The notes: generated by a model from the sequence alone, not told the origin. Numbered from the stretch's first letter, positions 36,711 to 49,667 are shown. The stretch is DNA of 64,000 nt from Mucor racemosus (GCA_027405735.1 JAPEHQ010000003.1:1798001-1862000); one strand, 5' to 3'. A program made the numbers and translations.

Positions 36711-39700
36711 TAGGATTGGCAACGAGTCGAGCTGGCTCGATAAAATTTGATCGAGTTTTACTCGAGTCGAGTCGAGTCGAGTCGAGTTTTTCAGTCTCCT
36801 GAAACTCGAGAGCTCGAGGAAGGCTCGAACAAAACTCGGCAACTCGAGAAAAACTCGACAACTCGAGAAAAACTCGACAACTCGAGAAAGACTCGACAAC
36901 TCGCATAAAGCTCGACAACTCGAGCAAAACTCGACAACTCGAGTTAAACTCGACAACTCGAGAATAACTCGACAACTCGCATAAAGCTCGATTAAACTCG
37001 CATGAAATGCTCAATAAAACCCCCTTGAGATCAAAAACTAGTAAACGAATTATGCTTCATAAAATGTACCTTCAAATTGTTTTTTGTTGTATTATATATT
37101 TTTTATTAGTCAAAATATTTGTGTTTAAAAAAGAAGAACACCATCAATCAATTATTATTTATATAAAAAGAAAAAAAAAACTATGAATCAATTATAAAAT
37201 AAAATCAGTTAGGCAGTAGCTCTCTTTCCCATTTTTTCAAAAGGACAAGCTTTTCCCCCAATTCTGGGTCTAATCTTGGTCTTTGATTATTTATACTTCT
37301 TTTTGCAACTGAAAACAGTCTTTCGGAGGCAACGCTGGTTGATGGAATGGCTAAGTAAATGCTGGCGTATTCAGACAAATAGGGGAATGCATTTTTGTTT
37401 CTTTGCCAATACGTTAAAGGTCTAGATGTATAATGATACCCGTCAATAATATTTTTAGATGTAAAGTTATTATTTTCAAATCTTTGGTCATAACCAAACT
37501 CTTGCAAATTGTCTACATCTTGAAATTCTGTATTGGGGTCATAACGGAATGTCAAGGTTTCTGCTGGAAAATCTTCCTTCTCATCCAGGTTAATATACGC
37601 CTTTAACTCGTCGTAATGCCTATTCACAAATTCATCCTCCTGTTCACAGATAGCACCAGTATTTCTTTTTTTTGGATAAATTGTAGCATTTGCAATTCTT
37701 CTTTTCTTTGTGAACATTACAATTGTGTCATCCTCTTCATTGCTGTCATTGTCGTCTTGGATGGAGAAACTGGATTCTACTACCTCTGTTGTTGCCGATG
37801 ATGATGATGCTGCTGCTAATGTTGTTGTTGATGTTGATGCTCTTGTTACTGATGCTCTTGTAGTTGTTTCTGTTTCTGCTGGAGATGACGCTAATTGATT
37901 ATATTTCATACGTAGAAAATCCTTGAATCCTTTCTTACAAATATTTCTTTGTTCTTCAGCAATATCATGCTCCCAATCTTCATCAGTCCAATAATGGAAT
38001 TTAAGCATTGGATCGAGCATTGTTGCAATACTATATACGGGACTTTCATCTGTTTTACGATAGTATTTTGACAATTTTTCTACTGCTTCATCAACGGCGT
38101 TTGTTAATTCAGCATCATACTCATGCTCTTCTCTGAACTCCAATAGCAAGTCAAACAAATTGTTGAATAAAGGTATTGTCCTATTCATTGTGGTATGACT
38201 ATGGATGTACAGTATCGTTAATTTTTACTATATTATTACATACGATTATATGTATTAATTTTTGATATTTACCTCTGAGTGCTCAGCCAATTTGTTGCAA
38301 CATAAAATCTCAACAACAATTTTTCGACACTGGCCAGGAACTTGATTTCTTCAGGATTCAAGTAGTAATTTTCTCTAGCATATTCATCTAAATTGATAGC
38401 ATAATTGTATGCGTTTTTAACTTTAAGAAATCGCTTAATCATAGCATGGCTTGAGTTCCACCTGGTAGGACAATCGATGATGGGGGCTAATTTAGGCATA
38501 TTGTACCTCTGACAATATTCTTCAAATGCGACTTTTAAATTACTGTGATGCTTTATTCTTTTTAATCCGTCGCGAAGCTTGTTGATTATCGAAGTGTCAT
38601 TACTAGAATTGGAGTTCTCAGTTGGTGCTGATTTTAAGCATTTAAGAAAGTTGTGAGAAACAAGATTGATTATATGGTTGAAACAAGGCAATTGTCCTTC
38701 ATCGGCACGAAACTTGGTGCATTCCTCATTTCTTTGTTTAACCAGCTCGTCTATCTTCTTGCACATTGACTTGTTATTAGATGCATTATCACATGTAATG
38801 GTGAATACTGAATTTAACACTTTACTGCCATAAGAATTTAGTATTTGTACAATTTTTTCAGCCAGAACATCTCCTGTTGCCATACAACAATAAAGATTAG
38901 AATTGAAGCAATTACAATATACTATATTTCTAATACCTGTATGCGACGAGTTGCCTAAATCTACCAATCCTAATGTTAATTGCACTGGTGCCCATGTTTT
39001 TTTATCAATATAATGTGCTGTAAGCGACAGAAAACTACCACCTATGACAAACTTTAGTTTCAGGAACTTTTTGAAAGTAAGTTTAGTATATATTATTACC
39101 AGTAGGTGCTGTCCAAACATCTGTAGTTAATGATATATATTGCTCTCCTTGAAGTAGTGTGGCAACCTTAAGCTTCATTTCAGTATAATAATCAATGACA
39201 TTTGTTTTAACTGTGCCTTTTAATGGTAATTTAATAGTCTTCAAAACGCTAAGGTCTCTACTTCGAGCACAGAAATCAAGAAGATCTTGCATAGTATTGC
39301 ATTGGTCAAAAAAACTTAATGGAAGCTGTTTGTCAATGACAAATTTAAGCACCAGTTGGTTAAATATATCTTGTTTAAAAGGCAATTTGCATGCTGAACG
39401 AGAGCCGAGGTTTGAAATACAGGTGGCGTTAGGGCTATAATTTATTAGCTTTTCCATGATAAAATCATGTCTGTAATTTAGCTGATCGGAAATGTCGTCA
39501 AAATGTAAGTTTAATGTATCCAACTGAGTCTTCACTTGAATTTGAAGGTCTTGATCTAAAATTGTAAAAAATTAGAAATTGAACATTACAACGTCAAGTA
39601 TTTGGCAATTACATACTTATAATGTCAGTAACATTATGTTTTTTTTCCAAATGCCTACGAAGCGCAGATGTGGAGCTAGTTTTTCCAGACTTATAAACCG

Positions 39701-42700
39701 CCATACAACCACCAGTCTCGCGTCTGTTAAAGGTACAATAGAGATTTTTATTTAAGGGTACACCGTAGCAGTAGAGAAACCACCAAGCACTATTGTCAGC
39801 CTCACTTTGTTGTTTCTTGTATTCCGTCTGGTATAGTATGTGGCATCCGCTTATTGGTATGGTAAGTAATTTTGTATTGTCATTTTCACACATTAAAGAT
39901 TCGTGGCTGACTTGGTTGTGAGAATATGCCAAGTTATTTAAGTCTTCAATATGCTCATCAAGCGACATATTTTGATTCATATAGTTTGTCATAGCTGTTG
40001 TTGAACCACGATCATCTTCGATACTCATTTGACTTGAACTGTTGTACGAACTCATTTTTAAATTTGTTCAAGCGAATTAATTTAAGATATGCTTGATTAA
40101 AGTAATGTAAAGTGATTTATTAGCTTCTATGTCGAGTTCTAATGTTATGAACAGCACTCTTATTTATTGACTTACCAGAATATGTTTAGGTTAAATAAAA
40201 ACTAGAAATTTAATCAAGTAAAGAGATATCGTTTATTGGAATGAAATTAATAGGGTTTATATACTATTTGATTTGGGGAATTAATGATGTGATAAGGTAG
40301 TTTAGATGTTATTTAATATTAGTGTGTTATGCTGATATATCATGTTGGAATATCGCACTGGCGTGTTATGCTTTTGTACCATGCCTCTATACCATGCCTC
40401 TATACCATGCTTCTATACCATGCTTCTATGCCATACTTCTATACCATGCTTTTAGGAGCATGGTATAGTTAATATTCAATTAAGTAACTTCCGGTTCCGA
40501 ATCTGTTACTGTTTACTTTTTTGGATTTGACATGATCCGGTTTAAAGATGATACATCATTTACTGTATATTAAAAAAAATAATCAGCAGTAACTTAATTT
40601 GCATTTGATTTATTCATTTATGCATTATGCATACTAAATAATAAGTATAATAATCTTAAATTTGAGCACCAATTGAAGTTTTAATTAAATGTCAAACAAA
40701 AAGAAATTAAGTTAACCATTTCCAACCATCAATCATATGATAAGCCCATTCTCTTATTCTACTTATAAACAAGGTTTAGGAGCATAAGTAGGGTACACAG
40801 TACATACTGCAGTGAAATAATGATGTAAAAAAGCGATAAAGAATACTGTTAAAATCATTCTTTATTAAAGTATGGATAATGTGCAATAAAATGGTTATTC
40901 TACGTCTATATTTATATTATTTGGTGTTTATTTACTATCTGGCAATTGTATTGCAATTGCCAACAATTCCATTAATTTTGAGTATAAATGTTGGGTTGTT
41001 TGGTTGCTGATTTGGTGAATCAAGAACGGTGTTTTAAATATAGTTTGTCAATCATGCTTTCAGAACAGCTCTTACTTGTTCTACTCGATAAGCATGTACT
41101 TTTTGTATTCTTTATTTGGGATATCCTATATTACTTTAGTATTTTAACATCTCTTATTCGAGTATTATACCCTTGCTATCTTCATGTAATTGTCTATTTA
41201 TTATACAGTCTTATCTTTGATAGCATGGTTTCAATGAGATGACATTTAATTTAGGTATTTTATGATGGGAATCTAGCTTAGTTCACTTCACATACGTACC
41301 GCATATGAAATTATTTTACCCAGTAACCTGTGCATTAATAATTAATACCGCGAAAATGTAGAATAGAGACCAATTAGTAGGATGCATCTAACATGCTCTT
41401 CATTTTCGACATGAAATAAGCATAATTTACAGTTACCTTGACTTTATTATTATGATACTTGGGTAAATTGAGTACTTTGAATGAACAGAAATTATATATT
41501 TGTTGATCGATATTGGTTATTGTTGGTAGCCAATAGATTTGCCAGAAATGCCAAATGTAAAACTAAAATTATTGAGTGATTTACAGAATGACTAATAAAA
41601 AGGTTATTAAGTTGTTCGTAAACAAATCCATTTTTTATACAAATATCTTGAGGCTATACATAATCTCCATAAATTTAGTATGGAATTAACATTTGAACTG
41701 AAACAAATAATAAACTTCCATAGTAACAATTATTCGATCGTCTGTTGTTGATTGTTGTTGCATTGATCGCATTAAAAAACTCTTTCATTATTTGTCGCGA
41801 ATATACTATGAACTATCCTATTTGTGTATTTTTGACACCTGGCATGTGCCTCACGTTGCATGGAACAAATGCTTCTGGATCTATCAGAATTACAATATTC
41901 TAAATACAGACAAGTCTAGTAAATTCTATTGTTTAGTAACTGATTCCTGTAATCCAGGAACTAACAATGAAACATAACTTATAACAATACAGTATTACCA
42001 TCGAAACAACATTTTATTTCCATAAGCATTCATTATTATTGTCACATTTAATGGATCCCTTTCCATTAGATCTTATCACATAATTCCAATAGCTATGCGA
42101 TAATTCACATTACATGCTGTTTCAGCAATGCATGAATTAGTTTCAATTTCAATTGCACAGCTCATAGAAATATGCAAATGTCAAAACAGATATTGAACTT
42201 GATGAGTGAAGATATCTGCTCTCATTTTTTATCACTTTATTATACTGTATCTCTTCAGTAAATCATACAGTAGGGCAACTTCCAATTATTATAAAATACA
42301 TCTATTCCTATATTATCTACATTTAAAAATAGTAAGTGTTGGCCAAAAGATAATTGTGCTCATTACAAGCTATATCAATCTACATTCAATACATCTTAGT
42401 AAACAATACTTTTTACATTAATTTTAACTATATAAAGTCTCAATAAATAACTTTTGTATAAAAGCTCCTTATGATGATTCAAACCAGCTTATCTGCATTA
42501 TAATGAAGTGTGCTCTTGGTCAAATATTATGGTCAAAATAATGTGATTTTTAATATTAGAGATATTGATGAACATTGGTTGAAGGAAGGTTGGTGTTCTT
42601 ATTTATAAATTAGATATTTATTAAGGATATAAATAAGGATATAAAGGGGAAGAAAGACAGATAATTCTACAAGGAATAATGGAATGATTTCCTTGCAGTA

Positions 42701-43078
42701 TTGATTATAGGAACATTTGGAATGAGGATTAGTGCTATGAATTATTATAGTGATAATTTGATTCATTATATGCGTGTAAATAAATAAAAACTCGAAAGCT
42801 CGAAGAAAACTCGAGAACTCGAGAAAAACTCGAGAACTCGAGAAAAACTCGACAACTCGAAGGAAACTCGATGACTCGAAAAAACTCGACAGCTCGAAAA
42901 AACTCGACAACTCGAGAAAAACTCGACAGCTCGAGGAAAACTCGACAGCTCGAACAGCTCGATTAGTAGCTCGACTCGACTCGAGGCTCGCGAGCTTTGT
43001 TTATGCAATCTCGAGTTGGCTCGCAGGCTCGAGTAAAACTCGACTCGACTCGACTCGAAAGGCTCGACTCCAATACTA
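36711..43078 (-). mobile_element. Autonomous hAT transposon, copy 2 (6,368 bp)
   Basis: Same ends and content as copy 1, shifted by 7,367 bp. Differences noticed are G31450/A38817 (synonymous in the transposase), C33541/A40908, A34982/G42349, and 74 extra bp in the right CTCGA array. The 8 bp on its left (GAAAAATG) and right (GATTTAAC) do not match, so no target duplication is present. Repeat A stops at its left edge and does not resume at its right edge; it reappears only from about 43455 at a later position of the repeat. The junctions therefore look rearranged rather than a simple insertion. Confidence 0.9.
37205..40055 (-). CDS. hAT transposase, copy 2
   Basis: Exons at 40055-39617, 39555-39100, 39041-38937, 38873-38273 and 38198-37205 repeat the gene of copy 1 and encode the same 864 residues; the one coding substitution seen (38817) is synonymous (Leu CTA/TTA). 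BED finger, TTDVW, TCDN, CPTRW and SERLFS motifs are all intact. It too has the in-frame 63-nt intron (38936-38874). Confidence 0.92.
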
Positions 43079-43454
43079 GATTTAACATTCGTTGTATGAT
43101 GACTTTAGCCTTTTCCATGACTAGGACAGCAAAATATCATGTAATTCTAGTAAAAAAATGCCATAGTATGCCCCAAACCCCAAAAACCTTCATAAAACAT
43201 AAGTAAAACATAAGTAAAAAAAGAAAGCAAGAATAAGACAAAAGGCAGATTGCTTCTGCTTCCTTAAGTAACTGTAAATTTTTCCTTGGTAGACTGAGGA
43301 GAAAACGGTCATTATGAGGATAACAGTCTTGATTAAGCCCTCAAGTTGATGCATTGTAGCCTTTTTGGATATATACCATTCCTTGAACAATAAAAGCTTG
43401 ACTCCAAGCAAAGCCATTACGGAAATGTTGAATAGGGATTCATAAATGTATTGA
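43079..43454. other. Unassigned spacer right of hAT copy 2
   Basis: About 375 bp with no match to repeat A or other features of the window; it separates the element from the resumed repeat A. Confidence 0.5.
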
Positions 43455-43712
43455 ATTCATTTTCATAGTTAACGGTAAAAATCTGAAACATTAGCATTAA
43501 AAAAATTATACCAACTGCTACAGATAGGATATTTCTGGATACTTATTTTTGGATTAAAGTTGAACATCTCAGGTACATTGGCATATATTTTTATTCTGTT
43601 GTTATTTAGTGAAAAAAAAAGTTGAGCAAGGATGAAAAGCAGCAAGTTTCACCTGTTTCCGAGTCTTTTTGAGATATAAAATATTTTCAGGAACAGCTTG
43701 CATAATGTACTT
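43455..43712. repeat. Interspersed repeat A, 3' fragment (copy 3)
   Basis: Matches the last part of copies 1 and 2: AAATCTGAAACATTAGCA, ATAGGATATTTCTGGATACT, AACATCTCAGGTACATTGGC, and GAGATATAAAAT. The following 43713-44021 holds no recognised feature. Confidence 0.75.
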
Positions 43713-44021
43713 TTTTTAATGATCAAGGAATACCCCAAGAGTTGTTTCGTTTGCATGATTGTAAATTTTGGCAGTTTACTGTTCGAAATACTTTATATTT
43801 TGATGCGATGAGTAAATAGAAGACCCACTGGCTTCTCTACATGTTTTGTCGAAACACTGTAATTCCTTTGACATGATTTTCCAGATTATTTATAGATCAG
43901 GATTATAGTGAAGAGAATCTTTATTAGATTCCAAAAAAAAATATGATAGTAAACAAATATTATAAAATAAATTGAAAAGTATAGCAGACAAATTTATAGG
44001 TTTAAAAGTGATTATGTAAAT

Positions 44022-44927
44022 TTAACAAGCACAAGAGTCTCCTCCGGATTGTTCTTTATCATCAGCCGTCATTCTAACAGTTGAGTTTGGTGCAGCATCT
44101 TTTTGCCATAAACTGGGTGTTTCAATAATCTTTTTTTTAGGAATTTTTAGCAAATCATTATCGAACAACATCAACATCTTTAACAAACCTTTTCAACTAA
44201 TTCCTCAAAAGCTTGCTTAACACCGACCTTTGTTTTGGCACTGCATTCTACAAAAAGAGTGGATAATTTTCTAGCAAAGTTGGCACCTTCTTCATAGGTA
44301 ACAACTCGAGATGATTCCTGTAGAATTATCAGTTTATGCAGACGATTTTCTTGATCCGAACTAGCATTACCTTGTCAACTTTATTGCCTACAATCATCTT
44401 TACAACATCAGGGCTTGAACAATATGTATTGACTTCGTTCCACCAAGTATTTAAAGCATCAAATGTATCTCTGTTGCTAACATCATAAACTAAAATGCAA
44501 CAATAAGCATATATTTTGAATATATCGAAATAATAGCTTACCCAAAATAACACCTTGTGCTCCTCGATAATAAGATGATGTTAATGTTCTGAATCTCTCT
44601 TGCCCCGCAGTGTCCTTTATTACACAAGCTGATTAATTTCAATAGTTTTACATACTTGCTTATATACTCTTTACCCAGATGGTTAACTTGTACATTTTTC
44701 CATTTACTTCCATCATGCTCACTTTAAAATCAACGCCTAAATCAAATACACAAGATTAAATTTTGCTGCGAAATTAAAGATTACAGCCGTTCAAACATAC
44801 CGATTGTCGCTGATACCTCTTCTTGAGGTAAAAAAGTATCGTCTGTAAAACGTAAAAGCAAAGAACTTTTACCTACATTAGAATTACCAATAAGTAATAA
44901 TTTTAAAGTTGGGATTTGTTGAGCCAT
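44022..44927 (-). CDS. RAB18: Rab18-type small GTPase
   Basis: Six exons (44927-44801, 44736-44675, 44614-44542, 44489-44371, 44317-44189, 44129-44022) give 205 residues, the normal Rab size. GTP-binding motifs are GNSNVGKS (14-21), ATIGVDF at switch I, DTAGQERF (64-71), NKVDK (123-127) and ECSAK (151-155). The C terminus ends CAC, a dual geranylgeranylation signal. [20 protein letters not shown] and [15 protein letters not shown] are close to animal Rab18, which acts at the ER and lipid droplets. Exon 5 uses the donor GTTTGT. The start faces the LYR-type gene across 299 bp. Confidence 0.93.
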
Positions 44928-45226
44928 TTTTGTTTTCTGGTATGTAATCTTTTTTTTAATAAAATTAGAGAAATAAAGAAGAAAACCGAAAGAATGATCA
45001 CACACATATGTAACAACCAAGTTCTTACTATTATACCAACAGCTGTTGGCTTTCTTCACGTGACAAGTTTCTCTTAGATACTTGCACAGAAGGTTAGCTA
45101 TTTAGAAGATTATGCGGCGCTAGGACAGACAATGCGCTCATCTCTCAGTCATTCTTCCTTAATAGGTGTCGGTCAATTTTTGGGTGATGATTCTTTTTTC
45201 TTTATTTAATAGGTTACAAGTGGCTT
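44928..45226. promoter_or_regulatory. Shared divergent promoter region, Rab18 / LYR gene
   Basis: The 299 bp between the two start codons must hold both promoters. No clear TATA box was seen. An acceptor-like TTAATAG at 45207-45212 just upstream of the LYR start leaves room for a 5' leader intron or another small exon. Confidence 0.4.
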
Positions 45227-46461
45227 ATGTTTCAATCAAATCATAAGTTTTACATTAAAGCATTATATAAGAATATATTAGCGGAAGGCTCATTATTCTT
45301 TGATGATAGAGCAAGGTAGATTTTTAGATGGGACTAGTGATTTAGAAGATAATTAATTATATAATATGAAAAGAATCTATATAAGGAATACTGCACGAAA
45401 GTCTTTTAAAGATTACAAAAGCTGTCAAGATGTGGATAGAGTAAAATCCAAAATTAAAGAAAGCAGAAAGGTGACCTTTCATTAGCAAATTTGCAAATAC
45501 AGTTGTATTAAATGTATATGGTTAGTATCTTCATAGATTAGAAAAAGCAAATCAAGGAAATCAAAAGAGTGCTTTGAAAGTATTAGAAGAAGTTTATGGT
45601 AGAAAAGGAAAAACTCGACATGGATTATTATATGTATGATCTCAAATGATAAAACAGCTCCTAAATCTAATGAAAAATGTTGATTTGTAGCCTTATTTGC
45701 ATGCTCATCAACCAGCAAACAAAAAACTTGGTAGCCCTGAACCATTTGTAGCACATGTGCCCCGTACAGCACCACCACCAGCCTTATGTTCACCATTATG
45801 CAGTTTAATCACTCGACATCTCGGTAAAAAGCTAGAACCAGAGTTACCTGTACCACAATATAAACCGCTACATCCTGGTAGAAAAGCAAATTTACTTTGG
45901 AGACATCGATCCATGCTTTTAGATAGAGTATCTGTACCTTTACCGTTTGAAATTGTTTGTGAACTTGAATACAAAGCAGGTGCACCCATGACACATCCAC
46001 TCACTTGTTCAGAGCTTGTGACAGGTGGCCCAAGATGGGATGATTTCTATTCTGGCTTAACAAAAACTGTGAACATGATACAGCATTTACAACCTAACAT
46101 ATCAACAATAGTGCAACCTATTAGTAAAATCATTCGAAAGCAAGTATTACCTAAATCACCTTATGAACATGAGCATCCCAGTCTTTTGGAATGCTTGAAA
46201 CCTGTTGCCTCTGTGACAGATAGAGATCCATTCAGGTACACAAATCGACAAATACATCGACTCTATAAGAAATTATTACAGCAAATACCATTAATCGATG
46301 TATTTTCTTCAGATCAGTTATGGATCGAACAAGACTACCAGATAACGAAATCACAGTGGGTTCCACAAGGAGTAACCAAATTACTAGATGATGTTCCAAG
46401 TGAACAGGTTATTCAAACCACATTATTGTCAACTAAAAAGAAGCATATCAGGAGATCGTGA
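45227..46461 (+). CDS. LYR-motif protein, fungal Cup1-like type
   Basis: Four exons (45227-45315, 45374-45470, 45526-45633, 45691-46461) give 354 residues. The N-terminal 95 residues read ALYKNILAEGSLFFDDRA, RIYIRNTARKSFKDYKSC, KYLHRLEKANQGNQKSALK and GRKGKTRHGLLYPYL. This resembles the LYR (Complex1_LYR-like) domain of fungal proteins labelled Cup1-like/LYRM2-like. LYR proteins are usually small mitochondrial factors binding acyl carrier protein for Fe-S or respiratory assembly. The key triplet here is LYK rather than LYR. The 260-residue C-terminal part is proline- and basic-rich with no domain I recognise. The start is the first ATG in phase; an upstream exon is possible. Confidence 0.8.
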
Positions 46462-46579
46462 CGTATCGATGCAATGTGCATACATAAAACTGATTTAATA
46501 TGTAAATAAATAAAATTTGTTACTGTAAATCCGTAGTAGTAGTATGATAATCAAATGTTTTTTTTTGTTTCTGTTTCTT

Positions 46580-46583
46580 TTAT

Positions 46584-46616
<33 letters not shown>
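46580..46616. repeat. TA microsatellite
   Basis: About 18 TA dinucleotides with one break, in the short space upstream of the LAMTOR1-like gene. Confidence 0.85.
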
Positions 46617-46644
46617 CTAACTTTATCATTGCTATTTAGTACTT

Positions 46645-47275
46645 ATGGGTTGTTGTCTTAGCAGAGATACACATTCAGATTATAACGTAAAAGTAAAGCT
46701 GACAATATTGTACATGGACTGACAACATTTAATTCTATTAAAAACAGGAATCTATTAATGCAAAAACACCTCTTTTAGATGCAAGGGATTTGAGAAAACA
46801 AGAAGAGCAAACATGGAAATCCATTGTCGAAAATGCCTCCAAGTAAGATACATGTCTAAAATACGGTTTAAATCATAAACTAAGCCAGAAACTATGTAGT
46901 ATGATGATTAATACAACTAATAATGATGGCATTTACACTCTTTTACCCCAAGAAGTCGAGAGAAGAAGTAAAAAATATCGATCCATTTTACGTAAATCAA
47001 AAGTAGCTCCTATTATTTCCAATAATATGCTGTCGAACACTGTCAAATCAACTCCATTTGAATTATTAGCAAAAGCACAGCCTTATGGAGGATTGTCTTT
47101 AGATGATCTATCTTGGTTTAATACCTCTATACATGATATTGGTGCTGCAAAAAAGCGTTTGTTAGCATCACTTCGACTAGAAAATACCACAAGCATTTTA
47201 ATCAGCATGAAACGAATAACGCCATTAGCCAATAAAAAGGCAAATCCAAACCGTCGATCTTTTGTAAAAGCATAA
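46645..47275 (+). CDS. LAMTOR1/Ego1-like lipid-anchored protein
   Basis: Three exons (46645-46686, 46748-46842, 46885-47275) give about 175 residues. The start MGCCLSRD has Gly2 for myristoylation and Cys3-Cys4 for palmitoylation, as in LAMTOR1 (p18). A matching internal segment is TPLLDARDLRKQEEQTWKSI then VENASNQKLCSMM, equivalent to the LAMTOR1 helix before the Ragulator core. That protein anchors Ragulator/EGO and Rag GTPases on the lysosome or vacuole for TORC1 signalling. Exon 1's donor could also be 6 nt later, adding two residues. Intron 2 is only 42 nt. The C-terminal 90 residues are less like known members. Its 3' end faces the importin-alpha-like gene 176 bp away. Confidence 0.75.
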
Positions 47276-47450
47276 ATTTGTTAGTTTAGTAATTAAGCTA
47301 CAGTATATACTTTTTTATTGTATCTTGTATGTAGCAAAAAAAGAAAAAAAAAAGAAAAAGAGAGAGAAAGTAGATGGCATTATAATTATACATATAGTAT
47401 CAAGTAAAGTTGTTATATATTTTTTCTTTTGAAAGCTAGTAGATATATGT

Positions 47451-49667
47451 TTAAAGTGTTATACTATTAATGGCATCTTCAATTAATCGAACATCACCAT
47501 CTTCATAACCATGCACAATTCTTCTGACATTTGGTCCAGGTAAATGGATTTCTTGTCTTGTTAAACCAAATGCACTTGCCATACCTACATTATTTCCATT
47601 TTCTTTTTGTTGTGGATGAGGTGAACTATACATAATTGCATTGTGAAGAATTTCTATTTGTTCATTGAGTTCTGGTGATTGAAGATCTCGAGATAAATAT
47701 GTCAGGGCAGGAATAACTCCTTCCCGCATCATTTCTTCTGCATAAGGATTACGTGGGATAGGTTGAACAGGTGGTGTTAATTCAGCAATTTTACTAGTAC
47801 GTTCTACAATTCGAATTAAAACGTCCACTACTTTTAAACATATGGTGAAAGGTAATATGGGATAATATAATAATGACGATAAAAGCTTGATTAATTTTGA
47901 ATAATTTCGTAAAAGTGCGCTGTAAAATGAATGTTAATTTGATAGTGAAATGTGCATAAACAATGAAAGCTTACCAAATACAATCATCGTTTGCCAATGT
48001 AGTTATATTAGATAACACCCAAAGCGCTTCTTTCACAATTCTCCATTCTTCTTTAGTTTCGTTATTGGCTGCTTTCGGTGATGAAACCCATTTACATTCT
48101 TCTACGTGATATAAATGACCAGGTATAATGATATGTGCAATTACACTTTGCATGATGTTGTCATTGTAAACTACTTTTCTTACGATGCCTTCATTTCCAG
48201 CTGCTAGGTTTGAAATTGTCAAAATGGCATTTCGTCGTAATGGTGAAGGAATATCGGGAGACATGTACCACCAAATGTTGTTTAAAAGATCTGCATTAAG
48301 CAAAATTTCAATATATTCATTTGGACCTGAAGAAAAGTTACTAATAGTTTGTAACACTGGCAAAATTCTAACTGCTGATTCATTTCTGTATATAGCAGCT
48401 ACTTTGATTAATACAAAAGAAACTAGACAATGAAATAAACCTTACCGTAACAAATAGATCAATCTTGGACATAATCTAGGGCTCAAATCCAATGAATTGA
48501 AAAATGGATCATAGTTATACATGTTGCTCAAGATTCTTGACAATCCCCAACTAATCGAAATGTATTAATACACTAGTTATCCATAACCCAAATTAAAATA
48601 CCTACCATGCTTCTGTCCATATATCGGTATTATCAAAATGAATACATTTTGAAAATGCATTAAATGCAAGTAAATACTGTTCCCAGTGCTCAGCCGTTTT
48701 AAATCCACCTCTACAAATATTTGCCAATGACCATGTCAAATCTTTAACATCATCCGAATCTGATTTACTATCGCAAATAATTTGTCCATCAGCGTCTTTT
48801 CTAATTTGTTCCTGATTGATGGCTGAATTTAATTTATTATATACAATGTCGCATTTCTCAGCCAAAGCAAGTGCAACATCTCCAATTAGATTCTCTTGAG
48901 CCATTGATTCTCTATATCTGGGTGATTCTATCGATACATTAGCCAAGGCCCAAGCGGACTATTATAAAAACGGAAGGTTATTTATACACATATTAATGCA
49001 TTCAATATATGAAAAATACCTGTGATTTAACCCTGAAATTTTCTGTTGTTCGAAAGCAATGAATTAGAGCTTCAATTACACCGGAATTGATCAAACTTAT
49101 GGTTTGCTCTTTTGTACCATACTGCAATTCTGTCGTTAATAAACTGGTCACTTCTTGACCCTAAAAAAAAATTCCACTTACAGCAAGGTTGGTAATTGTC
49201 CACGCAGTTTCATACTAACAAAAGAAAGATAGAAAGGAAGAAAGATTAAGTTTACAAGGCATTCATACAAACAATTATATATTTACCTTTAATTCATCAT
49301 AGCCTGGTGTTTCTAAAATATTTTTAATCCTATCTTGAATACCAAGATCAACTACATTTTGAATACGGTCCAATGAAATATTTTGAGTTAAGTATCTTCG
49401 TATATTCCTCATAGCCGTATGACAGTTTGAATAATCTGCTGAATACTCTAAAGTGTCTCTGTATTCATACAACTGTGGATCATGTTAAAAAAAAGGGGGG
49501 GAGGGGAGGGGAGGGAATTAAAAGCACTCCAGTACACAACTTACATCGTCAAACAAAATTTCTCTATAGACATCTTCTACCTGATTTGGCTGTTCAAGGG
49601 ATACATTAGCAAACTTTTGATTGAGTTCGCCAAAGATATCATCTGGCTCAAACTCATTTACAACCAT
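47451..49667 (-). CDS. Importin-alpha-like armadillo repeat protein
   Basis: Eight exons (49667-49545, 49472-49287, 49214-49182, 49121-49020, 48958-48606, 48550-48446, 48385-47975, 47919-47451) give 593 residues. Armadillo repeats carry karyopherin-alpha features: AWTITNLAYGTKEQT, SAWALANVSIESPRYR, DLTWSLANICRGG, ACWGLSRILSN, AILTISNLAAGNEG and EALWVLSNITT. Exon 3 codes only 11 residues. The N terminus (MVVNEFEPDDIFGELNQKF) is acidic and lacks the Arg/Lys-rich importin-beta-binding domain of classical importin alpha. An insert of about 40 residues (DADGQIICDSKSDSDD) lies within the repeats. A nuclear transport or related adaptor role is likely, but it may not be the main importin alpha. Confidence 0.87.
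49495..49515 (+). other. G-rich tract with quadruplex potential in an intron
   Basis: Seven to eight G, then GGGG, GGGG and GGG separated by single A, on the strand opposite the importin-alpha-like transcript. In the transcript it is a C/T-rich stretch ending about 22 nt before the intron 1 acceptor, so it also serves as the polypyrimidine tract. Confidence 0.6.

Noticed and set aside
49161..49181. A 21-nt intron (GTAAGTGGAATTTTTTTTTAG) in the importin-alpha-like gene
   Set aside because: A 60-nt intron with the same donor and the acceptor TTGCAG at 49122 keeps phase and gives TNLAYGTKEQT, which aligns with karyopherin alpha. The open stretch between is intronic.
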